Part shown: positions 9,219 through 17,030 of the stretch, in pieces | Position numbering within the stretch: position 1 is the stretch's first letter | Layout of the letters: each line of letters begins with the position of its first letter | Source of the DNA: JABSSA01 sp039975755 | GTDB taxonomy: Bacteria; Pseudomonadota; Alphaproteobacteria; Rhodobacterales; Rhodobacteraceae | NCBI GenBank assembly: GCA_039975755.1 | Contig: JBDWGM010000043.1 | Coordinates: 1-64,000 of the forward strand | Length of the DNA: 64,000 nucleotides | Direction of reading: 5' to 3' | Program-made: the position numbers and the translations under genes | The notes under the pieces: model-generated | Database searches by the model: none | Seen by the model: only the letters and a program-made list of their open reading frames with translations | What the model was told of the DNA's origin: nothing

Positions 9219-11071
9219 TGATTGAACTGTTCCGGAAACTGATCTGGACAGCGGCAGATCAGATTGACCCCGAAAAACAAGCCGAAGGTCCGCCCCCATC
9301 GACATTGCGCCCCTTTATGAATTGGGCCTTGTCCGGTGGCTGGCGTGTTGTCTGGCTGGGCGTCTTTATTTCGATTGCTGGCGGCATAACCGAAGTCGCT
9401 TCGATGTATCTGTTGGGCCGTGTGGTCGATGCGGCGTCTGTTCCGTCAGAACTAGGGTTTTTGGCAGAACATGGTGGAGTTGTTCTGGCGGCGATTCTTT
9501 TGCTGGTTGTCTTGCGACCGTTGCTGTTTGGCGGCTTGGCTTTGACGCAATCCGTCATGATCGGGCCGAACATCTTTAAACTGGTGCTTGCGCGGCTCTA
9601 TCGCTGGACAATTGGCCAATCGGTCACATTCTTTGACAACGATTTCGCGGGCCGTATTGCGCAAAAGCAAATGCAGACTGCGCGTTCTCTGACTGAAATC
9701 GTGATTGAATCGGTCAACGCGATTACCTTTGGTTTGGCGACGGTCACAGGGACTGCGTTCCTATTGGGCAGCGTAAGCCCGTGGTTGGTGATCGTTCTGG
9801 TACTGTGGCTTGTCGGCTATTTTGGTTTCTTGCGTTTGATGCTGCCGATCATTCGTGGCCGATCTGCCGCGCGCGCCGAAGCTCAGGCGATGGTCACAGG
9901 GCAAATCGTCGATACGTTCAGCAATATCAAAACGGTCAAATTGTTTGCTGGCGATCAACACGAAGATCGCATGGCGCTGGGCGCTATGTCCGTGCTGCGC
10001 CACAAGGCGCTTAGCTTTGGTGAGGCGACGACGTTCTTTCGGTTGGGTCTGATCTTTATCGCGGGCATTTTGCCGGTCGTCATGGTTGGCATGGCCGTCA
10101 TGATGCGCGGGTCCGGGGTGTCGCCGGGTGATATCGCAGCGGTTGGTGCGGTGACTATCCGGTTGGCGCAGATGACGGGGTGGATCAGTTTTACCCTGAT
10201 GGTCATTTACAGCCACGTGGGCGAAGTCGAAGACGGCATGCGCACGCTTTCGGTTTCGCATAACCTGGTTGACCAGGACGACGCGGGCCAGCTTGTTGCG
10301 AATAAAGGTGTCATCGAATACGACAACGTCACCTTTGCTTATGGACGCGAAACAGGCGGTATCACGAATGTCGACCTGACCATTTCGTCTGGCGAAAAGC
10401 TGGGCATAGTCGGCGCGTCGGGTGCCGGGAAATCCACGCTCGTTCATCTGCTATTGCGGCTCTATGATACAGAAACGGGTCAAGTGCGCGTGGATGGGCA
10501 GGATGTATCATCCAAATCGCAACACAGCTTGCGCAGTTCGGTTGGGATGGTGACGCAGGAAACTGCGATGTTCCACCGATCCGCATTGGACAACATTCGG
10601 TATGGCCGCCCCGATGCATCGCTGGATGACGCGATTGACGCCGCACACAAAGCCGAAGCGCATGATTTCATCCTAGAGCTTGAAGATCACAAAGGTCGCA
10701 CCGGCTATGACGCCCATTTGGGTGAGCGTGGCGTAAAGCTGTCGGGTGGCCAGCGGCAGCGAATTGCCTTGGCGCGGGCTATTTTGAAAGATGCCCCGAT
10801 ACTTGTTTTGGATGAAGCCACAAGCGCACTTGATTCCGAAGTCGAAGCGTCAATTCAAACTGCATTGTCTCGTGTGATGGAAGGCAAGACGGTTTTGGCC
10901 ATTGCCCACCGTTTGTCGACATTGACCGAAATGGACCGCATTATCGTCATGGATCAGGGCCGCATTGTCGAAGAAGGCACGCATACCAGCTTGCTGGCCA
11001 GCGACGGACTTTATGCACAGTACTGGCGCCGCCAGTCCGGAGGCTTTATCAGGACCGAAGCAGCGGAATAA
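9215..11071 (+). CDS. ABC exporter half-transporter, subunit 2
   Basis: A 618-residue paralogue of the upstream gene with the same architecture: a membrane domain with about six helices, then an ATPase with Walker A GASGAGKST, signature LSGGQRQR, Walker B ILVLDEATSALD and H-loop AHRLST. Because both partners keep consensus catalytic motifs, neither ATP site looks degenerate, unlike many heterodimeric exporters. The start overlaps the upstream stop (ATGA), and a second in-frame ATG three bases later is equally possible. The shared segment following FDNDFAGRI points to an old duplication. The substrate is unknown. Confidence 0.9.
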   Translation: MMIELFRKLIWTAADQIDPEKQAEGPPPSTLRPFMNWALSGGWRVVWLGVFISIAGGITEVASMYLLGRVVDAASVPSELGFLAEHGGVVLAAILLLVVLRPLLFGGLALTQSVMIGPNIFKLVLARLYRWTIGQSVTFFDNDFAGRIAQKQMQTARSLTEIVIESVNAITFGLATVTGTAFLLGSVSPWLVIVLVLWLVGYFGFLRLMLPIIRGRSAARAEAQAMVTGQIVDTFSNIKTVKLFAGDQHEDRMALGAMSVLRHKALSFGEATTFFRLGLIFIAGILPVVMVGMAVMMRGSGVSPGDIAAVGAVTIRLAQMTGWISFTLMVIYSHVGEVEDGMRTLSVSHNLVDQDDAGQLVANKGVIEYDNVTFAYGRETGGITNVDLTISSGEKLGIVGASGAGKSTLVHLLLRLYDTETGQVRVDGQDVSSKSQHSLRSSVGMVTQETAMFHRSALDNIRYGRPDASLDDAIDAAHKAEAHDFILELEDHKGRTGYDAHLGERGVKLSGGQRQRIALARAILKDAPILVLDEATSALDSEVEASIQTALSRVMEGKTVLAIAHRLSTLTEMDRIIVMDQGRIVEEGTHTSLLASDGLYAQYWRRQSGGFIRTEAAE

Positions 11072-11087
11072 GCAACTGGTAGGTTAC

Positions 11088-12302
11088 ATGACGGAACATC
11101 TGATCACACGCCTTGGGCATCTTGGCGACGGCGTGGCGGATGGCCCAGTATTCGCGCCGTTAACTGCGCCCGGTGATGTGGTCACGGGTCAGCTTGTTGG
11201 CGACCACCTGACAGACATCCGCATCACGACCCCTTCAGATTACCGCGTATCTGCACCTTGCGCGCATTTCAGGGGGTGCGGGGGTTGCAGTCTGCAGCAT
11301 CTGCGGGATGATTTTGTTGCCAGTTGGAAGGCGGGTGTGGTGCGGGATGCGTTGCGAATAGTTGGGTTAGAGCCAGATATTCGCGACACGCTAACGTCGC
11401 CGGACAAATCCCGTCGCCGGGCGACTTTTGCGGCGCGCCGAACCAAAAAAGGGGCCATGGTTGGGTTTCACGGGCGCGCGTCTGACGCGATTATTCCGGT
11501 GCCAAATTGCATTTTGGTGCGTCCAAGACTGATGGATGCCATGCCAATCGCTGAAGAGCTTGCCGTATTGGGATCCAGCCGAAAAGGCGCGTTGGCTGTT
11601 TCGGTGGCCGAGACGGAAACCGGGCTGGATATTGCGGTGCAAAACGGAAAACCGTTAGATATCGAATTGCGCACCGCTTTGGCGCAATTGGCAGATGCAC
11701 GCAGATTGACCCGGTTAAGCTGGGATGACGAAACCGTTGCTTTGCGCGACCCGCCGCGATTCTTGTTTGATGGGATCGCTTTTGAACCTCCGCCCGGTGC
11801 GTTTTTGCAAGCAACGGATGAGGGTCAGGCGCAGTTGATCGCATTGGTCCAAAATATAGTTGGCCCGGCAAAGCAGGTCGTTGATCTGTTTTCTGGCTGC
11901 GGAACATTTGCATTGCCGCTGGCCCGCAAGGCTGAAGTTCAAGCGTTTGAAAGTGATCGCGCGATGTTGGATGCGCTGGACAAAGCGTGGCGCGGGGCGA
12001 CCGGGTTGAAAATTATCAAAGCAATACGGCGCGATTTGTTCCGCAACCCGCTTTTGCCAGATGAACTTAATCGCTTTAATGCGGCTGTGATCGACCCGCC
12101 GCGCGCAGGAGCCGAGGCGCAGATTAAACAACTTGCGCAGTCGGATGTGTCGACGATTGCACATGTGTCTTGTAATCCGCAAACCTTTGCACGGGATGCG
12201 GCGTGCCTTGTAGATGCTGGATACGAATTGGAATGGGTCCAACCGGTGGACCAATTCCGTTGGTCACCCCATATCGAATTGGTTGGTGCGTTTCGCAAAT
12301 AG
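11088..12302 (+). CDS. RlmD/TrmA-family RNA uracil-C5 methyltransferase
   Basis: A 404-residue SAM-dependent RNA methyltransferase, probably of the 23S rRNA m5U (RlmD) type. The N-terminal Fe-S cluster cysteines are C58, C64 and C67 (CAHFRGCGGCSLQH) plus C141 (PVPNC). The SAM site includes VVDLFSGCGTFALPLA. The nucleophilic cysteine sits in HVSCNPQTFARD, after DPPRAGAE. The ATG at 11088 starts the conserved N-terminus; an upstream extension to 10965 overlaps the exporter gene and is rejected. It follows the exporter by 16 bases. TrmA and RlmD cannot be separated with certainty by eye, but the Fe-S motif favours RlmD/RlmC. Confidence 0.88.
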   Translation: MTEHLITRLGHLGDGVADGPVFAPLTAPGDVVTGQLVGDHLTDIRITTPSDYRVSAPCAHFRGCGGCSLQHLRDDFVASWKAGVVRDALRIVGLEPDIRDTLTSPDKSRRRATFAARRTKKGAMVGFHGRASDAIIPVPNCILVRPRLMDAMPIAEELAVLGSSRKGALAVSVAETETGLDIAVQNGKPLDIELRTALAQLADARRLTRLSWDDETVALRDPPRFLFDGIAFEPPPGAFLQATDEGQAQLIALVQNIVGPAKQVVDLFSGCGTFALPLARKAEVQAFESDRAMLDALDKAWRGATGLKIIKAIRRDLFRNPLLPDELNRFNAAVIDPPRAGAEAQIKQLAQSDVSTIAHVSCNPQTFARDAACLVDAGYELEWVQPVDQFRWSPHIELVGAFRK

Positions 12303-12314
12303 GAAGGGACTATC

Positions 12315-13097
12315 ATGACCAATCAAGCGCGAGTTGCGGCGTGGCTGGATCAGGATCGCGTTCGGAATTTCATTCTGGCTGTGATCATCTTTAACGCGAT
12401 TTTACTTGGATTAGAGACGTCAAAATCGGTCATGTCCATGGCTGGGGGCCTGATCTCTTTGCTTGATCGGGTGTGCCTTGGCATTTTCATCTTAGAGATC
12501 GCGCTAAAGCTGTTTGCACATCGGGCTGGGTTCTTCCGAAATGGATGGAACGTGTTTGATTTCGCGATTGTTGGCATTGCATTGATGCCGGGGGCTGCAG
12601 GTTTGTCGGTTCTGCGGGCGTTGCGCATTTTGCGGGTGTTGCGCGTTATTTCGGTCGCGCCCAGCTTGCGCCGAGTGGTCGAAGGGTTTGTCACAGCACT
12701 GCCCGGCATGGGCAGTGTGTTTCTGCTGATGGCGCTTATTTTCTATATCGGCGCGGTGATGGCGACGAAACTGTTTGGCGAGACCTTTGCAGATTGGTTT
12801 GGCACAATTGGTTTGTCGGCCTATTCGCTGTTTCAAATCATGACATTGGAAAGCTGGTCTATGGGTATCGTGCGCCCAGTGATGGAAGTGTACCCATTGG
12901 CTTGGGTGTTCTTTGTGCCGTTCATTATGGTGACAACATTTGCGGTGGTGAACCTTCTTGTGGGCCTGATCGTGAATTCGATGCAAGACGCGCATGCAGA
13001 AGAAAGCAACGCGGCCACCGAGGATTATCGGGACGGTGTTTTGCGCCGTCTTGAGGCGATTGAGGCCCGATTGGACCAGAATTTCACAAGTAAGTGA
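12315..13097 (+). CDS. Voltage-gated sodium channel, NaChBac/NavAb type
   Basis: A 260-residue inner-membrane ion channel with one six-helix repeat; four copies form a pore. S4 carries the voltage-sensing arginines at every third position: R101, R104, R107 and R110 in RALRILRVLRVI. The selectivity filter TLESWSM at 177-183 matches the sodium-selective filter of the crystallised channel NavAb. S6 runs about 196-222 (FFVPFIMVTTFAVVNLLVGL). A C-terminal helix, about 226-256 and rich in Glu and Arg, is the usual coiled-coil tetramerisation tail. The ATG has GGAAGGGAC upstream, and the gene lies 12 bases after the methyltransferase. Its physiological role is not shown by neighbours. Confidence 0.92.
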   Translation: MTNQARVAAWLDQDRVRNFILAVIIFNAILLGLETSKSVMSMAGGLISLLDRVCLGIFILEIALKLFAHRAGFFRNGWNVFDFAIVGIALMPGAAGLSVLRALRILRVLRVISVAPSLRRVVEGFVTALPGMGSVFLLMALIFYIGAVMATKLFGETFADWFGTIGLSAYSLFQIMTLESWSMGIVRPVMEVYPLAWVFFVPFIMVTTFAVVNLLVGLIVNSMQDAHAEESNAATEDYRDGVLRRLEAIEARLDQNFTSK

Positions 13098-13181
13098 GCA
13101 GGCTGTGCGTAAAAATAAGTGCTGTGCGATCACTTCGGTGTTATTAAGCCCAAAAGAAACGAATATTGGGACAGGGATTGG

Positions 13182-13679
13182 ATGAAGCGCAGGGACCTCA
13201 TTGTCGGGGCATCAGCGGCGGCGGCTTTGGGCGGGTGCGCTCAAACCAAGTTCAAACGCTATAATGGACCAGAAGTAACTTACATTGTGGTGAATAAGGG
13301 TGCGCGTAAGATGTACCTGTTCCACAATGACAAAGTTCTAAAGGATTATGACATCGACCTTGGGTTTGCGCCAAATGGCGACAAGGAATTCGAGGGCGAT
13401 GGGAAAACGCCCGAAGGTCATTATTTTATCGACCGTCGGAATCCGAACAGTAAATTTCACCTATCGCTTGGGATTTCCTACCCGAACGCCGAAGATATCG
13501 CGGCCGCCCAAGCAGCGGGGAAAAGCCCGGGCGGCGACATATTTATTCACGGCAAATCAAACCCGTTTAAACGGGACAGGAACGACTGGACTTGGGGCTG
13601 CGTCGCCGTCACCAACAAAGAGATGGAAGATGTCTATGCGATGGTGCGCAACGGCACCCCCATCCTGTTAAACCCTTAA
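13182..13679 (+). CDS. L,D-transpeptidase (YkuD) lipoprotein
   Basis: A 165-residue YkuD-domain enzyme that cross-links or modifies peptidoglycan in the periplasm. The start MKRRDLIVGASAAAALGGCA shows a lipobox LGGC with the lipidated cysteine at C19, and an RR pair that could be a Tat signal. The catalytic motif runs from H123 (HGKSNPF) to C140 (WTWGCVAVTN), spaced as in YkuD enzymes. An ATG at 13182 after ACAGGGATTGG is chosen; upstream codons back to 13119 do not look coding. It is convergent with the CAP-domain lipoprotein gene two bases away. The exact reaction (3-3 cross-linking, lipoprotein attachment or endopeptidase) is undetermined. Confidence 0.88.
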   Translation: MKRRDLIVGASAAAALGGCAQTKFKRYNGPEVTYIVVNKGARKMYLFHNDKVLKDYDIDLGFAPNGDKEFEGDGKTPEGHYFIDRRNPNSKFHLSLGISYPNAEDIAAAQAAGKSPGGDIFIHGKSNPFKRDRNDWTWGCVAVTNKEMEDVYAMVRNGTPILLNP

Positions 13680-13681
13680 GC

Positions 13682-14317
13682 TTATTCCGTTGATGATGTG
13701 ATAATCACATTGCCAGCTTCGTCAATTTGTTCTGCAGCTTCTGTTGTCGGGCTGGGCACAAGCCGAGACGGAGCAGGGTTCTGATCTGGAATCAGAGGTG
13801 CATTGGACGAATCACCCACGACCATGACCCACCAGATTTTACCGTTGTTTTCTTGATACCAAGAAAATCCCAAGTCACGGGCGTTGCGTGACAGAATCGT
13901 ACGCCGTGTGTCAGGTTGCTCCATCCAGGCGGCCAAGGTCTGCAGCTCGGTTTCGTAAGATTCTGAAATGTTCTCACCAACAAGCAGGCCAGTATAACCA
14001 ACACGCTGCACGCGATCGATTGGCGAAGATCCGTCAGATCCAAAATGCCAAGGACGGTTTTGTGTAGACATGTCGCGGGCATGCGTTGCCGCGGCAGCAT
14101 TCAGGGATGCATTCAGCTTAAGCGGGCCTGATCCGGATGAACTGCGAAGCGCATTGACCGAATCCAACATGCGAAATTGCAGCTTGCCAACATCGCTGCG
14201 ATTGATCTTATAGACCTGACCAATACGACCATCCGCTGTGGTCGGCGGATTCGAAGCGGGCGTACATGCAGCAACCCCAAGGGCAAGGGCGGCGAAAAGA
14301 ACCAATTTACGGATCAT
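13682..14317 (-). CDS. CAP/SCP-domain (PR-1-like) lipoprotein
   Basis: A 211-residue secreted protein. The N-terminus MIRKLVLFAALALGVAACTP contains a lipobox (VAAC, lipid on C18). The body is a CAP domain: LNASLNAAAATHARDMS, then WHFGSDGSSPIDRVQRVGY, VGENISE and the WMEQPDTRRTIL segment, corresponding to the usual helix with His, the second His region, GENI and the helix before NP.... The role of bacterial CAP proteins is poorly known; envelope or peptidoglycan association has been proposed. GGAG precedes the ATG at 14317. It lies between two L,D-transpeptidase genes, which supports an envelope job by context only. Confidence 0.82.
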   Translation of the reverse strand: MIRKLVLFAALALGVAACTPASNPPTTADGRIGQVYKINRSDVGKLQFRMLDSVNALRSSSGSGPLKLNASLNAAAATHARDMSTQNRPWHFGSDGSSPIDRVQRVGYTGLLVGENISESYETELQTLAAWMEQPDTRRTILSRNARDLGFSWYQENNGKIWWVMVVGDSSNAPLIPDQNPAPSRLVPSPTTEAAEQIDEAGNVIITSSTE

Positions 14318-14416
14318 TGTTTGATCTCCAGACTCGTTTCTATTCGCATACATTGCTGCTAGTTGCATTTCAAACGCACATCAGCGTGAGATCGCGTAAT
14401 AACAGCCCTTTGATTT

Positions 14417-14433
14417 GAGAATGCGGCATTCTC
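14417..14433. promoter_or_regulatory. 17-bp perfect palindrome, candidate operator
   Basis: GAGAATGCGGCATTCTC has two eight-base arms around a single central G. It sits in the 168-base space between the divergent CAP lipoprotein and Tat-type L,D-transpeptidase genes, 53 bases before the latter's ATG. There is no T-run, so it is more like a protein-binding site than a terminator. I do not recognise the regulator. Confidence 0.45.
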
Positions 14434-14485
14434 GCAATATTCTGCGCCTAACTAAGATCAACGACACCTGAATTGGAGACGAAAA

Positions 14486-15088
14486 ATGTCCCTCAAACCT
14501 AAGTCACCGCAATCGCGCCGGGCATTTTTGGCCGGTTCAGCAGCATTGCTGGCCACGCCTGCTCTGTCGCAGTCGCGTCAAAGCCAGCTGCCCGGAGATT
14601 CCGAACGGGATCCGACGCTGTCTGTGCGCCGTAACATTTCAAGCTTCCGCACTTTGAGCTGGCAGCCGTATTTTCCACATTTGCGCAAAGGCGCAGTCCT
14701 TGTGGATATAGATAGCCGCGCAGTTCACTACTGGAACGAAGAACAGACGGTTTACAAATTGTATCCGTCCAGTGTTCCGTTGACGGATGAATTGACACGA
14801 CGTGGCAGAACGGTCGTGACGCTGAAGGATCCATCGCCAGATTGGCGCCCAACGCCGTCGATGAAAAAGCGTAATCCAGAATGGCCAGACTACATTGGGC
14901 CGGGTCCGGACAATCCATTGGGCAGCCGGTCTTTGCACCTAAGCTGGCAATATTACCGAATCCATGGCACGCATGATACGCGTAAAATCGGGCGTAAATC
15001 GTCGAATGGATGCATCGGTCTCTACAACGAACACATTGAAGAACTGTATCAAATGGCGAAAGTGGGTACTCAGGTGTTGCTAATTTGA
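14486..15088 (+). CDS. L,D-transpeptidase (YkuD) with Tat signal
   Basis: A 200-residue periplasmic YkuD protein. The N-terminus has a twin-arginine signal SRRAFLAG (10-17), followed by a hydrophobic stretch and an ATPALS cleavage region. The catalytic motif is H160 (HGTHDTRKIG) to C176 (SSNGCIGL), where the usual SHGC is SNGC, a common variant. The region from about 56 contains LVDIDSRAVHYW, typical of the ErfK/YbiS/YcfS group start. GGAGAC precedes the ATG. Together with the gene at 13182 it makes two L,D-transpeptidases within 2 kb, suggesting an envelope maintenance cluster. The precise activity is unknown. Confidence 0.88.
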   Translation: MSLKPKSPQSRRAFLAGSAALLATPALSQSRQSQLPGDSERDPTLSVRRNISSFRTLSWQPYFPHLRKGAVLVDIDSRAVHYWNEEQTVYKLYPSSVPLTDELTRRGRTVVTLKDPSPDWRPTPSMKKRNPEWPDYIGPGPDNPLGSRSLHLSWQYYRIHGTHDTRKIGRKSSNGCIGLYNEHIEELYQMAKVGTQVLLI

Positions 15089-15223
15089 CGACATCGCCCT
15101 GAACAGCGCAGTACGTTCTTCAAAGTTAGTTTGCAAAGCCTGTGGATTATTGTTTAACGAACGATACGAGACAAGTCTTGGGTGCGTGCCATGTAATTTG
15201 GTGCGCGTAATCTGGAGGTTAAC

Positions 15224-15400
15224 ATGAAAAAACTCGTTCTTGCTGCCGCTCTCGCGGGTTTCGCTGGTACAGCTTTTGCTGGCGCACCTGCTGAGCCGAT
15301 CGTTGAAGCACCAGTAATCGTAGAAGAAGCATCTAGCTCTTCTGCTGGCATCCTTTTGCCATTGCTGCTGGTTGCTGTTTTGATCGCTGCTGCAGACTAA
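15224..15400 (+). CDS. 58-residue secreted/membrane mini-protein, copy 1
   Basis: A 58-residue protein I do not recognise by function. It has a signal-like N-terminus (MKKLVLAAALAGFAGTAFAG) ending at an AFA-G cleavage site. An acidic Pro/Glu/Val linker (VEAPVIVEEA), four serines and a hydrophobic C-terminal helix (GILLPLLLVAVLIAAAD) follow. GGAGG precedes the ATG. After the stop come a TTTCGG/CCGAAA hairpin and a strong terminator. Copy 2 lies exactly 428 bases downstream and is identical at 53 of 58 residues, so this is a tandem duplication. After cleavage the mature product would be about 38 residues with one membrane helix. Confidence 0.8.
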   Translation: MKKLVLAAALAGFAGTAFAGAPAEPIVEAPVIVEEASSSSAGILLPLLLVAVLIAAAD

Positions 15401-15421
15401 GCTATTTCGGATTTCCGAAAG

Positions 15422-15450
15422 AAAAGGCGGTGCTTTTAGCGCCGCCTTTT
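15422..15450 (+). terminator. Rho-independent terminator of mini-protein copy 1
   Basis: AAAAGGCGGTGC pairs with GCGCCGCCTTTT (one G-U pair) around a five-base loop, ending in a T-run. A smaller hairpin, TTTCGG with CCGAAA, lies directly upstream at about 15405-15420. Both hairpins recur after copy 2. Confidence 0.88.
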
Positions 15451-15651
15451 ACTTTGGGGAATTGGCAAATCAATAAATTGGCCAACCCTAATGATTCTCT
15501 GAGAAAATCCATCTGAACGCCTCATGCTGAAATATGTAAGAGGTTCTTGCCAGCTCGCTTCCAAAACCTGTAGGTTTTTGATTAACCAAGGAAATGAGTC
15601 GAATCTTGGGTAAGCACCATAATTTTTGGTGACAGTAATTTGGAGAATAAC

Positions 15652-15828
15652 ATGAAAAAAATCGTTCTTGCTGCCGCTTTCGCAGGATTCGCAGGTTCAG
15701 CATTTGCTGGCGCGCCTTCTGAACCGCAGGTTGAAGCACCAGTAATCGTGGAAGAAGCATCTAGCTCTTCTGCTGGCATTCTTTTGCCATTGCTGCTGGT
15801 TGCTGTTTTGATCGCTGCTGCAGACTAA
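15652..15828 (+). CDS. 58-residue secreted/membrane mini-protein, copy 2
   Basis: The second copy of the mini-protein, differing from copy 1 at only five residues (I4, F10, S16, S23, Q26). Its last 34 codons differ from copy 1 by just two silent changes, while the upstream leader has diverged more. That indicates a recent duplication or gene conversion of the 3' part. The organisation is the same: signal peptide, EAPVIVEEA acidic linker, SSSS, C-terminal hydrophobic helix. TTGGAG precedes the ATG. Its terminator also faces the end of hemH. The function is not known to me; constitutive structural or envelope use is only a guess. Confidence 0.8.
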   Translation: MKKIVLAAAFAGFAGSAFAGAPSEPQVEAPVIVEEASSSSAGILLPLLLVAVLIAAAD

Positions 15829-15847
15829 GCTATTTCGGACTACCGAA

Positions 15848-15876
15848 AAAAGGCGGTGCTTTTGGCGCCGCCTTTT
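15848..15876. terminator. Bidirectional terminator between mini-protein copy 2 and hemH
   Basis: AAAAGGCGGTGC pairs with GCGCCGCCTTTT. T-runs lie on both sides (TTTTATTTT on the plus strand, and TTTTTT when read from hemH), so it can stop both convergent transcripts. It is almost identical to the terminator of copy 1. Confidence 0.88.
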
Positions 15877-15905
15877 ATTTTGCGTGAATGAAAAACCCGC
15901 CTATG

Positions 15906-16979
15906 TCAGGCGGTTTCTTGAACCCAGCCATTCAGGTTTTCATTAATGATCTGACCTAAGGCTTCGATATGCGCCTCATCATCGTTCAGGCATGGAATAT
16001 AGGTAAATGTTTCCCCACCTGCGTGCTCAAAGCTTTCGCGAATCTCTTCGTTGATCTCTTCCAGTGTTTCGATGCAATCGGCTGAAAAGGCAGGTGCGCA
16101 GACTGCGATGTTCTTCTTTCCACTCTCTGCCAGCCGTGCAACTTCTTCCACGGTATAAGGCTGCAACCATTCTTCAGGCCCAAATTTGGACTGGAAAGTC
16201 GTAGTGATTTGGGTGTCTTCCCAACCCAATCGTTCCTTCAAAAGCCTTGTCGTTTTCTGGCACTGACAATGATACGGGTCGCCCTGCATCAAATACCGTT
16301 TGGGCACACCGTGGTATGAACACACCAGCACATCCGGTTTTTTGTCCATAGGTGCATAGGCCCGTTCGATAGATTGGCCCAAAGCTTCGATATATTTCGG
16401 GTGTGAATAATACGGGTCTACGATCCGCGCAGTTGGCTGCCACTTTTCTTTCATCAATGCACGAAAGAACTGATCGTTTGCTGTTGCGGATGTCGCGCCG
16501 GCATAATGCGGGTATAGCGGAAAAAAGAGGATCTTGCGGCAGCCTGCCTCGACCATTTTTCGGACTTTGGATTCGGTTGATGGACTGCCATAGCGCATGC
16601 AGAAATCCACCATCACTTGATCACCAAACTGCCCGGCCAATGTGTCTTGCAACTTGGCAGTTTGATCCTTTGTGATCGTCAAAAGGGGGCTTTCATTTGC
16701 CTCGTTATTCCAGATCGACTTATACGCGGCACCCGATGAAAATGGGCGCTTTGTTAGAATCACTAACTGAAGCAACGGCTGCCAAAGCCAAGGGCTGTAA
16801 TCGATGACGCGCCGATCCGACAGGAATTCGCTGAGATATCTGCGCATCGACCAATAGTCGTGATTGTCCGGCGTTCCGAGATTCGCCAGCAAAATTCCCA
16901 CGCGTTGCGGCTGGAATTTCGGGTGATCGTCAGGTGCGTGCGAAGGGCGTGTGGCGGATTGGCTGGCATCAAGCATCAT
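15906..16979 (-). CDS. hemH: Ferrochelatase
   Basis: This enzyme inserts ferrous iron into protoporphyrin IX, the last step of protohaem synthesis, at the inner membrane. The 357-residue protein shows VGILLANLGTP near the N-terminus, the catalytic-histidine motif SYHGVPKRYL, QSKFGPEEWLQPYT and the late AFSADCIETLEEI segment with the conserved glutamates. The length fits the family. Two adjacent ATGs, at 16979 and 16976, are possible starts. It is convergent with the mini-protein pair and lies downstream of the methyltransferase gene on the same strand, 51 bases apart. Confidence 0.96.
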   Translation of the reverse strand: MMLDASQSATRPSHAPDDHPKFQPQRVGILLANLGTPDNHDYWSMRRYLSEFLSDRRVIDYSPWLWQPLLQLVILTKRPFSSGAAYKSIWNNEANESPLLTITKDQTAKLQDTLAGQFGDQVMVDFCMRYGSPSTESKVRKMVEAGCRKILFFPLYPHYAGATSATANDQFFRALMKEKWQPTARIVDPYYSHPKYIEALGQSIERAYAPMDKKPDVLVCSYHGVPKRYLMQGDPYHCQCQKTTRLLKERLGWEDTQITTTFQSKFGPEEWLQPYTVEEVARLAESGKKNIAVCAPAFSADCIETLEEINEEIRESFEHAGGETFTYIPCLNDDEAHIEALGQIINENLNGWVQETA

Positions 16980-17030
16980 AAAGTCCGGATAAAGGGCGTT
17001 TCGTCTGAGGTAAATGCTTTTGCCGTTTCG

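Noticed and set aside
9761..10447. Minus-strand 228-codon frame
   Set aside because: Antisense to the second exporter subunit and without any family motif.
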